From Primorskyibacter sedentarius (lineage in GTDB: Bacteria; Pseudomonadota; Alphaproteobacteria; Rhodobacterales; Rhodobacteraceae): a stretch of 64,000 nt of DNA. The notes beneath the pieces are model-generated. The model saw only the letters and a program-made list of their open reading frames with translations, searched no databases and was not told the DNA's origin. Positions 9,077 to 18,703 of the stretch are shown piece by piece. The stretch is from contig NZ_SLZU01000014.1 of assembly GCF_004342065.1 (NCBI RefSeq), forward strand, positions 1 to 64,000. Direction: 5' to 3'. The first letter of the stretch is position 1. Every line of letters begins with the position of its first letter. Made by a program: the position numbers and the translations under genes.

Positions 9077-9493
9077 CTGTCTCTTGGAATTGACGCGGCA
9101 CCTGCCGCTGATCATGCGGCCCCGATCGCGGGCAGCTATGTGGATGTATCTAGCGAGGAGCTTCTCGCCGGCATCCTTCACTCACTCGAAGACAGCAAGG
9201 CCGAGGACATCGCGCAGATCGATCTGCGCGGGAAAACGGCCATTGGCGATTACATGATCGTCTGCAGCGGCCGGTCTTCGCGCCAGGTGGCCTCCATCGC
9301 GGAGCGGCTGGTGGACACTCTCAAGCAGGATTATGGCCGCCTTGCCAAGGTAGAAGGCAAGGAAACGGGCGATTGGGTGCTGGTCGATACCGGCGATGTC
9401 ATCGTGCATGTCTTCCGTCCCGAAGTGCGGGAGTTCTACCAGTTGGAAAAGATGTGGCAGAGTGCATCTGGCGGTACGTCTGACCGGCGCTGA
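9077..9493 (+). CDS. rsfS: Ribosome silencing factor
   Basis: RsfS (DUF143/Iojap family) binds ribosomal protein L14 and blocks 30S-50S joining when nutrients are short. The conserved core RGKTAIGDYMIVCSGRSSRQ and the following DTGDVIVHVFRPEVREFYQL are present. The frame is open from a GTG at 9011, but that codon lacks a Shine-Dalgarno sequence and lies inside a good promoter. The only strong SD, AAGGAGG (9061-9067), precedes a CTG at 9077, giving 138 residues, close to the family norm. A CTG start is rare, so the start is uncertain while the gene is not. rlmH follows after 3 bp. Confidence 0.9.
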   Translation: MSLGIDAAPAADHAAPIAGSYVDVSSEELLAGILHSLEDSKAEDIAQIDLRGKTAIGDYMIVCSGRSSRQVASIAERLVDTLKQDYGRLAKVEGKETGDWVLVDTGDVIVHVFRPEVREFYQLEKMWQSASGGTSDRR

Positions 9494-9496
9494 CGC

Positions 9497-9967
9497 ATGC
9501 GGATCCAATTATGCGTGGTGGGCCGACTAAAAGTCGGTCCCGAGCGTAGCCTTATTGATGATTACCTGAAGCGATTTGATCGGATAGGCCGTGGCCTGAG
9601 CCTCGGGCCTGCCACGGTTTCCGAAGTCGAGGATCGCAAAGGCGGCGGGATGGGCGCCGAGGCTGTGTTGCTGAAGCGGGCAGTGCCGTCCGGAGCGCGG
9701 CTTTGCGTGATGGATGAGCGCGGCAAGGCCATGAGCTCTCCTGCATTTTCCGAGATGATCTGTGGATGGCGCGACCAAGGTGCGCAAGATGCGGCTTTTG
9801 TGATCGGTGGCGCAGATGGCGTTGATCCGGAACTGCGTGAAAGTGCAGATAATGTGCTGTCTTTTGGCAAGATGGTTTGGCCGCATATGCTGGCCAGAGT
9901 GATGCTGGCAGAGCAGCTTTACCGTGCTGCCGCCATTGCGGCGGGAACCCCCTATCATCGGGCTTGA
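9497..9967 (+). CDS. rlmH: 23S rRNA (pseudouridine1915-N3)-methyltransferase
   Basis: RlmH is a SPOUT-class methyltransferase that modifies pseudouridine 1915 in helix 69 of 23S rRNA on the 70S ribosome. The 156-residue protein has the expected length. Its knotted SAM site is visible in FVIGGADGVDPELR and LSFGKMVWPHMLARVMLAEQ, and the C-terminal YRAAAIAAGTPYHRA is the family signature. It starts 3 bp after the rsfS stop, the conserved rsfS-rlmH pairing. Confidence 0.97.
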   Translation: MRIQLCVVGRLKVGPERSLIDDYLKRFDRIGRGLSLGPATVSEVEDRKGGGMGAEAVLLKRAVPSGARLCVMDERGKAMSSPAFSEMICGWRDQGAQDAAFVIGGADGVDPELRESADNVLSFGKMVWPHMLARVMLAEQLYRAAAIAAGTPYHRA

Positions 9968-10081
9968 AAAGGGTTGCGCGCTGTTGACCGCGCGCCCGGG
10001 TTCCGCTTGTCAGCGACCTGAAGGTCTCTTCCGCGCGGAAGTCCTCGGGCCTTTGGGCCCGCATCCATGCGGCGTATTTCC

Positions 10082-10885
10082 TCAGCTGTAGGCGATGAAC
10101 AACAGGATCACCCCGAAAAGGATCCGGTAGACCACGTAAGGGGTGAAGCTGACAGACCGGAGCAGTCGCATCATCAGCCAGAGGGCGCCAAGTGCTGCGA
10201 CAAATGCCATCGCTGCGGCGATGGCGCCGTCGCGGGCTGCGGCAGCGTTTGCAGTTGTTGCGACCTCCAGCCCCAGCAGGGTGCCGGAGGCGAGGATTGT
10301 CGGGATCGACATCAGCATTGCGATCCGCGCGGCATCGGAGCGGTTGTAGCCCATGCGGCGTGCGCCTGTGATGGTGATGCCGGAACGTGATGTGCCGGGA
10401 ATGAGCGCAACCGCTTGCCAGAGGCCCAGCTTGAGCGCCTCCCATGGGGTCCAGTCCGCGGCTTGTTTGTGGTCCTTGCCCGTTCGGTCCGCCCACCAAA
10501 GGACAAGGCCGAATACCAGCATTGACCAGGCGATCACTGTCACAGAGCGCAAAGCATCGTCCAGTCCGGTCAGCTTCATGCCAAGACCCGCCAGAATCAC
10601 AGGGACGGTTGCGATGGCAAGGCAGAGCGCCAGCTTTGCGCCCGGTGTGTCGACGCGCCCTCGCAGCAGCCGACCGGTTCCCGCCAACGCTTCGCGCACA
10701 TCCGCCCAGAAATAGAGCACAACGGCAAAAAGCGTTCCGACATGCACGGCCACGTCGATTACCTGTCCCTGATCCTCCATGCCGGTTAAACTTGGCAACA
10801 GAATCAGGTGGCCAGAGCTGGAAACCGGCAGAAATTCGGTAATGCCCTGGATCAGCGCCACGAGCATGAGGTGGAAGACAGGCAT
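10082..10885 (-). CDS. uppP: Undecaprenyl-diphosphatase
   Basis: UppP (BacA) dephosphorylates undecaprenyl diphosphate at the membrane to recycle the lipid carrier for peptidoglycan; extra copies give bacitracin resistance. The start at 10885 (MPVFHLMLVALIQGITEF) gives 267 residues and removes 21 poorly conserved upstream residues. Both catalytic motifs are intact: EFLPVSSSGHLILL near the N-terminus and LIPGTSRSGITI in the middle. Seven to eight membrane segments are evident. The gene is divergent from gltD. Confidence 0.96.
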   Translation of the reverse strand: MPVFHLMLVALIQGITEFLPVSSSGHLILLPSLTGMEDQGQVIDVAVHVGTLFAVVLYFWADVREALAGTGRLLRGRVDTPGAKLALCLAIATVPVILAGLGMKLTGLDDALRSVTVIAWSMLVFGLVLWWADRTGKDHKQAADWTPWEALKLGLWQAVALIPGTSRSGITITGARRMGYNRSDAARIAMLMSIPTILASGTLLGLEVATTANAAAARDGAIAAAMAFVAALGALWLMMRLLRSVSFTPYVVYRILFGVILLFIAYS

Positions 10886-11103
10886 GTCATGGCCTTTCCA
10901 GTGTTCACTTGTGTCTCGTATAAGGGTTTGCTTTCGCAAGGAAAGCATGAATATAGGGCCGGAACGATACCTATTTTGTAAAGAAAAATGGCCGACAGTG
11001 TGACTTTTGGGTAAGTTTTTTCAATATAGGTAAGTAGTTCTGACTTTTCTTCCATTCCGACCTTGCGTAGTAAGGCGCGGAGAGTGGATGTTGGGAGCGT
11101 GAC
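10886..11103. other. AT-rich uppP / gltD divergent promoter region
   Basis: About 215 bp, clearly richer in A and T than the surroundings around 10960-11060, lies between the divergent uppP and gltD genes. Candidate -10 elements such as TATAGG occur near 11030, but no well-spaced -35 accompanies them. I do not assign an exact promoter. Confidence 0.35.
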
Positions 11104-12537
11104 ATGGCTGAGCAGCCGATGTTGAAATTCGTGAAGATCGACCGGGATATGCCGGAGAAGCGGGATGCGGATCAGCGCAACCACGACTTTCACGAGATCT
11201 ATGCCGAATATGCCGATGCAAAGGCCAAGGAGCAGTCCAGCCGGTGCAGTCAATGCGGCGTGCCGTATTGCCAGAGCCACTGCCCGCTGCACAACAATAT
11301 TCCGGACTGGCTGCGCCTGACGGCGACGGGTCGGCTGGAAGAAGCCTACCAGGTCAGCCAGGCCACCAATACCTTCCCGGAGATCTGCGGACGCATCTGC
11401 CCGCAGGACCGTCTGTGCGAAGGCAATTGCGTGATCGAGCAGTCCGGCCACGGCACCGTGACCATTGGGGCAGTCGAAAAATACATCACCGATACCGCCT
11501 GGGAGAAAGGATGGGTGCAGCCCATCAAGCCGGCGGCCGAGCGCGAGGAAAGCGTGGGCATCATTGGTGCGGGCCCCGGCGGGCTGGCGGCGGCGGATGT
11601 GCTGCGCCGGGCCGGTGTGCAGGTGACCATCTATGACCGCTATGACCGGTCGGGCGGGCTGCTGACCTATGGCATCCCCGGCTTCAAGCTGGAGAAGGAC
11701 ATCGTCATGCGCCGCAACAAGCAGTTGGAGGACGGGGGCGTGACCTTTGTGCTGAACTGCAATGTCGGCGAGGACATCTCTTTCGAGGAAATCCGTTCAA
11801 AACATGACGCTGTCATCATCGCGACGGGCGTTTACAAGACGCGCGACCTGCAGGGGCCGGGTTCTGGCGCGGCCGGAATCGTGCGGGCGATCGACTATCT
11901 GACCGCCTCAAACCGCAAGAGCTTTGGCGACGATGTGCCCGAATTCGACAGCGGCGAGCTGAACGCGGAAGGCAAGAAAGTCGTCGTGATCGGCGGCGGC
12001 GACACGGCGATGGACTGCGTGCGCACGGCCATTCGTCAGGGTGCCGAAAGCGTGAAATGCCTCTATCGCCGCGACAAGGCCAACATGCCCGGATCGCAGC
12101 GCGAAGTGCAGAATGCCGAAGAAGAAGGCGTGGAATTCGTCTGGCTGACCGCGCCGAAAGGCTTCACCGGCGATGCCGTCGAAGGTGTCATGGTCCAGAA
12201 GATGCGACTGGGCGTTCCGGACGCAACAGGCCGTCAGGCGCCCGAGGTGATCGAGGGTGCGGACTATGTCGAGGACGCCGATCTGGTCGTCAAGGCGCTG
12301 GGCTTTGAGCCGGAAGACCTGCCGCAGCTTTGGGGCACCGAAGGTCTGGAAGTGACCCGCTGGGGCACCGTCAAGGCAGAGTTCACAACCGGGGCCACCA
12401 GCCTGCCCGGCGTCTATGCCGTGGGTGACATCGTGCGCGGTGCGAGCCTTGTTGTCTGGGCCATTCGTGACGGTCGCGACTGCGCCGAAGCGGTGCTGGG
12501 CCAGTTCGCGGGCAAGGTCGCTGTCGCGGCTGAGTAG
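11104..12537 (+). CDS. gltD: Glutamate synthase (NADPH) small subunit
   Basis: GltD (beta subunit) takes electrons from NADPH through FAD and Fe-S centres and passes them to GltB for glutamine + 2-oxoglutarate to glutamate conversion. The 477-residue protein has N-terminal cysteine clusters CSQCGVPYCQSHCPLH and CGRICPQDRLCEGNC for two [4Fe-4S] centres. An FAD-binding motif (IGAGPGGLAAADVLRRAG) and an NADPH-binding motif (VVVIGGGDTAMD) follow. The C-terminal GDIVRGASLVVWAIRDGRD is typical. gltB lies downstream on the same strand, with a small GFA-like gene between them and a hairpin right after gltD. Confidence 0.98.
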   Translation: MAEQPMLKFVKIDRDMPEKRDADQRNHDFHEIYAEYADAKAKEQSSRCSQCGVPYCQSHCPLHNNIPDWLRLTATGRLEEAYQVSQATNTFPEICGRICPQDRLCEGNCVIEQSGHGTVTIGAVEKYITDTAWEKGWVQPIKPAAEREESVGIIGAGPGGLAAADVLRRAGVQVTIYDRYDRSGGLLTYGIPGFKLEKDIVMRRNKQLEDGGVTFVLNCNVGEDISFEEIRSKHDAVIIATGVYKTRDLQGPGSGAAGIVRAIDYLTASNRKSFGDDVPEFDSGELNAEGKKVVVIGGGDTAMDCVRTAIRQGAESVKCLYRRDKANMPGSQREVQNAEEEGVEFVWLTAPKGFTGDAVEGVMVQKMRLGVPDATGRQAPEVIEGADYVEDADLVVKALGFEPEDLPQLWGTEGLEVTRWGTVKAEFTTGATSLPGVYAVGDIVRGASLVVWAIRDGRDCAEAVLGQFAGKVAVAAE

Positions 12538-12559
12538 CGCCTGAGTTTTGGGCCTTTGG

Positions 12560-12592
12560 GGGCATTTGTACCGAAAATATGTACAAATGCCC
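12560..12592 (+). terminator. Rho-independent terminator-like hairpin after gltD
   Basis: GGGCATTTGTAC (12560-12571) and GTACAAATGCCC (12581-12592) are perfect 12-bp arms with a 9-nt loop, followed by TTTG. It begins 22 bp after the gltD stop and would separate gltD from the GFA gene and gltB, at least partly. Confidence 0.6.
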
Positions 12593-12678
12593 TTTGACCG
12601 GGCGGAAGCCTTGAAAATCGGTGGATGGGTCAGTGCCAATGACCTTTGTTGTCGGAATCGTTACGGAAGGGTAAAGCC

Positions 12679-13110
12679 ATGGAGGAGCGGACAGGTCAGT
12701 GCATGTGCGGCGCGGTTCGCTTTACCGCGCGGCTTGACCCGGCAAAGGCGCATGTCTGCCATTGCCCGCAATGCCGCCGCTGGGCCGGATCGGCGTTTTT
12801 CGGCGTCACCGTGGCCAAGGGCGACATGGCGATCGAAGATGCCTCTGCCGTGCGGACATTCCGGTCGTCTGACTGGGCCAGCCGGAGCAGTTGCGGCACG
12901 TGCGGATCGACGCTGTGGTACCGGTTTGATCAGGGCGAGGACGGCGCGGGCGATTACGAACTGGCCGTCGGTTTGCTGGATGATGCAAACGGGCTGGTGA
13001 TGGAGCGCGAGATCTTTGCCGATGAGCGCCCCGACTGCTGGTCGCTGGTGGGCGACCATCCGCGGCTGAGCCGGAAAGAGACGCTCGCTGAATTTGGCAT
13101 GGATGGGTGA
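12679..13110 (+). CDS. GFA/CENP-V-like zinc protein
   Basis: A 143-residue protein of the GFA family (glutathione-dependent formaldehyde-activating enzyme-like fold). Zinc-binding cysteines are in the expected order: GQCMCGAVRF, CHCPQCRRWAGS and SCGTCGSTLWY. The start at 12679 has a good Shine-Dalgarno (GGAAGGG, 12665-12671) 7 bp upstream, better than the upstream ATG at 12646. The exact reaction is unknown, since most family members have no proven role in formaldehyde chemistry. It lies between gltD and gltB, an unusual spot for such a gene. Confidence 0.85.
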   Translation: MEERTGQCMCGAVRFTARLDPAKAHVCHCPQCRRWAGSAFFGVTVAKGDMAIEDASAVRTFRSSDWASRSSCGTCGSTLWYRFDQGEDGAGDYELAVGLLDDANGLVMEREIFADERPDCWSLVGDHPRLSRKETLAEFGMDG

Positions 13111-13261
13111 GACGCCTGACCATGCGACGGATTGAAATTGCGGGAGCCGGGGGCAGCCCCCACGCGCCCGAGATATTTGGGAACCCAGGAAGGCAGGGGT
13201 CTTCGCCAGGGTTTCCGCTCATTCGCCGGTACGTGCCGGCCATTCATGGAGGACAAAGACC

Positions 13262-16200
13262 ATGACCAAATATGATGCTGCATGGGTTGCCGCCGAAGAG
13301 GCAAAGCGCAAGTGGATGGCCGAGAATGGTCTTTATTCCGAGGAGGACGAGCATTCCTCCTGCGGGGTTGGTCTGGTCGTGTCGCTGGATGGCAAGCCTG
13401 CGCGCCGCGTGGTTGATGCGGGTATCAACGCGCTGAAGGCGATCTGGCACCGGGGGGCTGTCGATGCTGATGGCATGACGGGCGATGGTGCGGGCATTCA
13501 CGTGCAGATCCCGGCGCCTTTCTTTTATGACCAGATCCGCCGCACCGGCCACGAGCCGCGCAGGGATGAGCTGATTGCCGTGGGGCAGGTGTTCCTGCCG
13601 CGCACGAATTTCGGCGCGCAAGAGACCTGCCGGACCATCGTGGAGACCGAGGTTCTGCGGATGGGGCATTACATTTATGGCTGGCGGCACGTGCCGGTGG
13701 ACATCTCTGTTCTGGGGGAAAAGGCCAACGCGACGCGCCCCGAGATCGAGCAGATCCTGATTTCGAACGCCAAGGGTGTGGATGAAGAGACGTTCGAGCG
13801 CGAGCTGTATGTCATTCGCCGCCGGATCGAGAAGGCCGCCGCGGCGGTTGGTATTGGCGAGCTGTATCTGGCGTCGCTGAGCTGCCGGTCGATCATCTAC
13901 AAGGGCATGATGCTGGCCGAGCAGGTTGCGGAATTCTATCCCGATCTCAAGGATGACCGGTTCGAGAGCGCCTTTGCGATCTATCACCAGCGCTATTCGA
14001 CCAACACCTTCCCGCAGTGGTGGCTGGCGCAGCCGTTCCGCATGCTGGCCCATAACGGCGAGATCAACACGCTGAAGGGCAATGTCAACTGGATGAAGAG
14101 CCATGAGATCCGCATGGCCTCTGCGACCTTCGGTGACATGGCCGATGACATCAAGCCGATCATCGCCAACGGGGCGTCAGACAGTGCCGCGCTGGATGCG
14201 GTGTTCGAGGTGTTGGTGCGCGCCGGGCGCAATGCGCCGATGGCCAAGACGATGCTGGTGCCGGAATCCTGGTCCAAGCAGGCGGTGGAGCTGCCGCAGG
14301 CGTGGCGCGACATGTATTCCTACTGCAACTCGGTGATGGAGCCGTGGGACGGCCCCGCCGCGCTGGCGATGACCGATGGCCGCTGGGTCTGCGCGGGACT
14401 GGACCGCAACGGTCTGCGCCCGATGCGCTATGTCGTGACGGGCGACGGGTTGCTGATTGCCGGGTCCGAGGCGGGCATGGTGTCGGTTGACGAAGGCACG
14501 GTACGCGAGAAGGGTGCGCTTGGTCCGGGGCAACTGCTGGCTGTCGATATGAAAGAGGCCAAGCTTTACCACGATACCGAGATCAAGGATCGTCTGGCGG
14601 CAAGCCAGCCCTTCGGCGACTGGGTCGGCAAGATCAACGAGCTGGATGCAAAGCTGGCTGGCGTGCAGGAATACCCGCTGGTCACCGGTGCGGATCTGCG
14701 GCGGCGCCAGATTGCGGCCGGTTACACGGTGGAAGAGATCGAGCAGATCCTGGCGCCGATGGCCGAGGACGGCAAGGAAACGCTGGCCAGCATGGGCGAT
14801 GACACGCCGGCCGCGGTTCTGTCGCGCAAGTACCGGCCGCTGAGCCATTACTTCCGGCAGAATTTCAGCCAGGTGACCAACCCGCCGATCGACTCCCTGC
14901 GCGAGTTCCGGGTGATGAGCCTGAAGACGCGGTTCGGGAACCTCAAGAACGTGCTGGACGAATCCAGCGCGCAGACAGAGATCCTGGTGGTCGACAGCCC
15001 GTTCATCGGCAATGGCGAGTTCGAGGAGCTGTCGCGGCATTTCAACGCCGAGCTGGCCGAGATCGACTGCACCTTCCCGGTGAATGCCGGGCCGGATGCG
15101 CTGCGTCAGGCGCTGGCGCGGGTGCGGGCCGAGGCAGAGGACGCCGTGCGTTCCGGCGCCGGGCATCTGACGCTGACCGATCACCATGCCGATGCCGACA
15201 AGGTGGCGATGCCGATGATTCTGGCCACCAGCGCGGTGCACAGCCACCTGACGCGCAAGGGGCTGCGGACCTTCTGTTCGCTCAACGTGCGCAGCGCGGA
15301 ATGCATCGACCCGCATTACTTTGCGGTTCTCGTCGGCGCGGGTGCGACCGTGGTCAACCCGTGGCTGGCCGAATCCACCATTGCCGACCGGATTGACCGG
15401 GGCCTGATCGACGGCACGCTGACAGAGGCGATGGCCCGCTACCGTGCCGCCATCGACCAGGGTCTGCTGAAGATCATGTCGAAAATGGGCATCAGCGTCA
15501 TCTCTTCCTATCGCGGCGGTCTGAACTTCGAGGCGGTCGGGCTGAGCCGTGCCATGTGCGCGGAATACTTCCCCGGCATGCTGAGCCGCATCTCTGGCAT
15601 CGGGGTCAGCGGCATCCAGACCAAGGCCGAGGAGATCCACGCGCTGGGATTCCGCGGTGGTCAGGATGTGCTGCCCATCGGCGGCTTCTACAAGGCGCGC
15701 AAATCGGGCGAGACCCATGCCTGGGGCGCACAGAACATGCACCTGCTGCAGGCGGCGTGCAACAAGGCCAGCTTTGCCCTGTGGAAACAGTATTCCAACG
15801 CGATGCAGGCCAACCCGCCGATCCATCTGCGCGACCTTCTGGCGATCAAGCCCCTGGGCGACGCGATCCCGTTGGAGCAGGTGGAATCCATCACCTCGAT
15901 CCGCAAGCGGTTCGTGACGCCGGGCATGTCGCTGGGCGCGCTGTCACCCGAGGCGCACAAGACGCTGAACGTCGCGATGAACCGCATCGGTGCAAAATCC
16001 GACAGTGGCGAGGGCGGAGAAGATCCGGCGCATTTCGTGCCCGAACCCAATGGCGACAACCCGTCTGCGAAGATCAAGCAGGTGGCCTCTGGCCGGTTCG
16101 GCGTGACGGCGGAATACCTAAACCAGTGCGAAGAGCTGGAGATCAAGGTGGCCCAGGGCGCCAAGCCCGGCGAGGGTGGCCAGCTGCCCGGCATGAAGGT

Positions 16201-17800
16201 CACGAAGCTGATCGCGCGTCTGCGCCATTCGACCGAAGGCGTCACGCTGATCAGCCCGCCGCCGCATCACGACATCTATTCGATCGAGGATCTGGCGCAG
16301 CTGATCTATGACCTCAAGCAGATCAACCCGCGTTGCAAGGTGACGGTGAAGCTGGTTGCCTCGAGCGGCGTCGGCACGATTGCGGCGGGCGTGGCAAAGG
16401 CCAAGGCGGATATCATCCTGATCTCGGGCCATAACGGCGGCACGGGCGCATCGCCCGCGACCAGCATCAAATATGCCGGTCTGCCGTGGGAAATGGGCCT
16501 GACAGAGGCGCATCAGGTCCTGTCGATGAACAACCTGCGCAGCCGCGTGACCTTGCGGACCGATGGCGGGCTGCGCACGGGGCGTGATATTGTCATGGCC
16601 GCGATGCTGGGGGCCGAGGAATACGGCATCGGCACCGCCGCGCTGATCGCGATGGGCTGTATCATGGTGCGTCAGTGCCAGTCCAACACCTGCCCGGTGG
16701 GCGTGTGTACGCAGGACGAAGCGCTGCGGGCCAAGTTCACCGGCAATGCCGACAAGGTCGTCAACCTGATCACCTTCTACGCGCAGGAAGTGCGCGAGAT
16801 TCTCGCCTCGATCGGGGCGAAGTCGCTGGATGAGGTGATCGGGCGTGCGGATCTTCTGAGCCAGGTCAGCCGCGGTGCGGATCATCTGGACGATCTGGAC
16901 CTCAACCCGCTGCTGATCCGTGTCGATGGGTCGGATGACATCGTCTATAACCGCGACAAGGAGCGGAACGCCGTTCTGGACACGCTGGATGCGGAAATCG
17001 TGCGCGATGCGGCGCGGTTCCTGAAAGATGGCGAGAAGATGCAGCTGTCCTATGCGGTGCAGAACACCGACCGGACGGTGGGCACGCGCACCTCCAGCCA
17101 CATCGTGCAGAATTTCGGCATGCGCAACGCGTTGCAGCCCGATCACCTGACGGTGAAGCTGACCGGGTCTGCCGGGCAGTCGCTTGGGGCCTTTGCGGCG
17201 CCGGGGCTGAAGCTGGAAGTGTCGGGCGATGCCAATGACTATGTCGGCAAGGGTCTGTCGGGGGGCACCATCGTTGTGCGTCCGCCGATGCATTCGCCGC
17301 TGGTGGCTGCCGAGAACACGATCATCGGCAACACGGTTCTGTATGGCGCGACGGATGGGTACCTGTTCGCGGCGGGCCGTGCGGGCGAGCGTTTCGCCGT
17401 GCGGAACTCTGGCGCGAAGGTCGTGGTCGAGGGCTGCGGGTCCAACGGGTGTGAATACATGACCGGTGGGGTTGCGGTGATCCTTGGGCCGATCGGTGCC
17501 AACTTTGGCGCGGGCATGACCGGTGGTATGGCGTATCTCTATGATCCCGAGGGCAAGGCAGAGCGGGTTCTGAACCCCGAGACGCTGGTGACCTGTCCGG
17601 TGACGGTTGATCACTGGGTGGATCAGCTGAAAGGTCTGATCCAGCGGCATGCGGACGAGACCCAAAGCCGCCGCGCGCTGGATATCCTGCAGCACTGGGA
17701 TTACGAGCAGGCCAATTTCGTGCAGATTTGCCCGAAAGAGATGCTGAACAAGATCGCCTATCCGCTGAGCGAGGAAAGCACCGCCGTTCCGGCAGAGTGA
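13262..17800 (+). CDS. gltB: Glutamate synthase (NADPH) large subunit
   Basis: GltB (alpha subunit, 1512 aa) hydrolyses glutamine and channels ammonia to 2-oxoglutarate. The N-terminal class II amidotransferase domain uses Cys34 in EEDEHSSCGVGLV, exposed after removal of a short propeptide. A central domain follows (residues ~480-780), then the FMN-binding synthase domain (ISGHNGGTGASPATSIK and neighbours) with its 3Fe-4S cysteines in CQSNTCPVGVCTQD. The C-terminal GXGXG beta-helix domain covers the last ~250 residues. An SD-like GGAGGAC lies just before the ATG. The length matches proteobacterial GltB. Confidence 0.99.
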   Translation: MTKYDAAWVAAEEAKRKWMAENGLYSEEDEHSSCGVGLVVSLDGKPARRVVDAGINALKAIWHRGAVDADGMTGDGAGIHVQIPAPFFYDQIRRTGHEPRRDELIAVGQVFLPRTNFGAQETCRTIVETEVLRMGHYIYGWRHVPVDISVLGEKANATRPEIEQILISNAKGVDEETFERELYVIRRRIEKAAAAVGIGELYLASLSCRSIIYKGMMLAEQVAEFYPDLKDDRFESAFAIYHQRYSTNTFPQWWLAQPFRMLAHNGEINTLKGNVNWMKSHEIRMASATFGDMADDIKPIIANGASDSAALDAVFEVLVRAGRNAPMAKTMLVPESWSKQAVELPQAWRDMYSYCNSVMEPWDGPAALAMTDGRWVCAGLDRNGLRPMRYVVTGDGLLIAGSEAGMVSVDEGTVREKGALGPGQLLAVDMKEAKLYHDTEIKDRLAASQPFGDWVGKINELDAKLAGVQEYPLVTGADLRRRQIAAGYTVEEIEQILAPMAEDGKETLASMGDDTPAAVLSRKYRPLSHYFRQNFSQVTNPPIDSLREFRVMSLKTRFGNLKNVLDESSAQTEILVVDSPFIGNGEFEELSRHFNAELAEIDCTFPVNAGPDALRQALARVRAEAEDAVRSGAGHLTLTDHHADADKVAMPMILATSAVHSHLTRKGLRTFCSLNVRSAECIDPHYFAVLVGAGATVVNPWLAESTIADRIDRGLIDGTLTEAMARYRAAIDQGLLKIMSKMGISVISSYRGGLNFEAVGLSRAMCAEYFPGMLSRISGIGVSGIQTKAEEIHALGFRGGQDVLPIGGFYKARKSGETHAWGAQNMHLLQAACNKASFALWKQYSNAMQANPPIHLRDLLAIKPLGDAIPLEQVESITSIRKRFVTPGMSLGALSPEAHKTLNVAMNRIGAKSDSGEGGEDPAHFVPEPNGDNPSAKIKQVASGRFGVTAEYLNQCEELEIKVAQGAKPGEGGQLPGMKVTKLIARLRHSTEGVTLISPPPHHDIYSIEDLAQLIYDLKQINPRCKVTVKLVASSGVGTIAAGVAKAKADIILISGHNGGTGASPATSIKYAGLPWEMGLTEAHQVLSMNNLRSRVTLRTDGGLRTGRDIVMAAMLGAEEYGIGTAALIAMGCIMVRQCQSNTCPVGVCTQDEALRAKFTGNADKVVNLITFYAQEVREILASIGAKSLDEVIGRADLLSQVSRGADHLDDLDLNPLLIRVDGSDDIVYNRDKERNAVLDTLDAEIVRDAARFLKDGEKMQLSYAVQNTDRTVGTRTSSHIVQNFGMRNALQPDHLTVKLTGSAGQSLGAFAAPGLKLEVSGDANDYVGKGLSGGTIVVRPPMHSPLVAAENTIIGNTVLYGATDGYLFAAGRAGERFAVRNSGAKVVVEGCGSNGCEYMTGGVAVILGPIGANFGAGMTGGMAYLYDPEGKAERVLNPETLVTCPVTVDHWVDQLKGLIQRHADETQSRRALDILQHWDYEQANFVQICPKEMLNKIAYPLSEESTAVPAE

Positions 17801-17829
17801 TCCTGCCTTGGCAGGCGACAGGTGACTGG

Positions 17830-17861
17830 ACGGCCCGGGTGGGAAACTCCCCGGGCCGTTT
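17830..17861 (+). terminator. Terminator after gltB
   Basis: ACGGCCCGGG (17830-17839) and CCCGGGCCGT (17850-17859) form a perfect 10-bp GC-rich stem, followed by a short TT. It starts 30 bp after the gltB stop and separates it from mtgA. Confidence 0.6.
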
Positions 17862-17953
17862 GCCGTTTGCCGGTTTGGAAAAATGGCACAGTGGGCCGGC
17901 ACCGTGCAGATGCCGGGTTTTCGCAAGCCATGCGGGGCCGTATAGCTGACGGT

Positions 17954-18703
17954 ATGGCACGCAAGAGCAGCAAGACCAGTTCCAGAACGCGCAAGACCGC
18001 GAAACGCGGCAAAGCGGTCAAGGCAAGGCCCCGTCCGATCCGGTGGCTGCTGCGGCGGCTTTTCTGGGTGGCGGTCGCGGTGGTGGGCCTCGCCGCGTTG
18101 GCGGTGGTGGGGTATGCGGTGCTGAACCCGCCCACGACCCCCTATATGATGACCGAGGCGCGGCGCATGGGCCGGTCTGTTGACCAGCAATGGGTCAGTG
18201 CCGATCAGATCGCGCCCGCGATGCTGCGGTCGGCAGTGGCGGCCGAGGATGCCAATTTCTGCACCCATTGGGGGTTTGACATGGTGGCCATTCGGGCGGC
18301 GCTGGAAACGGGCGGGGCGCGCGGGGCCTCGACCATCAGCCAGCAGGTCGTCAAGAACGTCTATCTCTGGCATGGCCGCAGTTGGCTGCGCAAGGCGCTG
18401 GAGGCGCTCCTGACCCCGGCGGTCGAGGCGGTCTGGTCCAAGCGCCGTATCCTTGAGGTCTATCTGAACGTCGCGGAGTTCGACGAGGGTGTGTTTGGCG
18501 TCGAGGCCGCAGCACGGCATTACTTCGGCGTCAGTGCCGCGCGCCTCAGCGACACGCAGGCGGCGCGGCTGGCGGCGGTGCTGCCCGCGCCCAAGGACCG
18601 GTCGGCCTCGCGCCCCACGGCCTCTGTCAGCCGCCGGGCGGGGTCCATCCGCGACGGGGCCGCAACCATTGCCCGCGACGGCCGGTCTGATTGCTTCGAA
18701 TAG
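17954..18703 (+). CDS. mtgA: Monofunctional peptidoglycan transglycosylase
   Basis: MtgA polymerises lipid II into glycan strands (family GT51) without a transpeptidase domain. The start at 17954 ([10 protein letters not shown]) gives 249 residues: a very basic cytoplasmic N-terminus, one membrane anchor ([20 protein letters not shown], about residues 36-55) and the GT51 domain. Motifs include [14 protein letters not shown] with the catalytic Glu, [16 protein letters not shown] and [20 protein letters not shown]. An upstream in-frame ATG at 17822 lies inside the gltB terminator and is rejected. Confidence 0.95.
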   Translation: MARKSSKTSSRTRKTAKRGKAVKARPRPIRWLLRRLFWVAVAVVGLAALAVVGYAVLNPPTTPYMMTEARRMGRSVDQQWVSADQIAPAMLRSAVAAEDANFCTHWGFDMVAIRAALETGGARGASTISQQVVKNVYLWHGRSWLRKALEALLTPAVEAVWSKRRILEVYLNVAEFDEGVFGVEAAARHYFGVSAARLSDTQAARLAAVLPAPKDRSASRPTASVSRRAGSIRDGAATIARDGRSDCFE

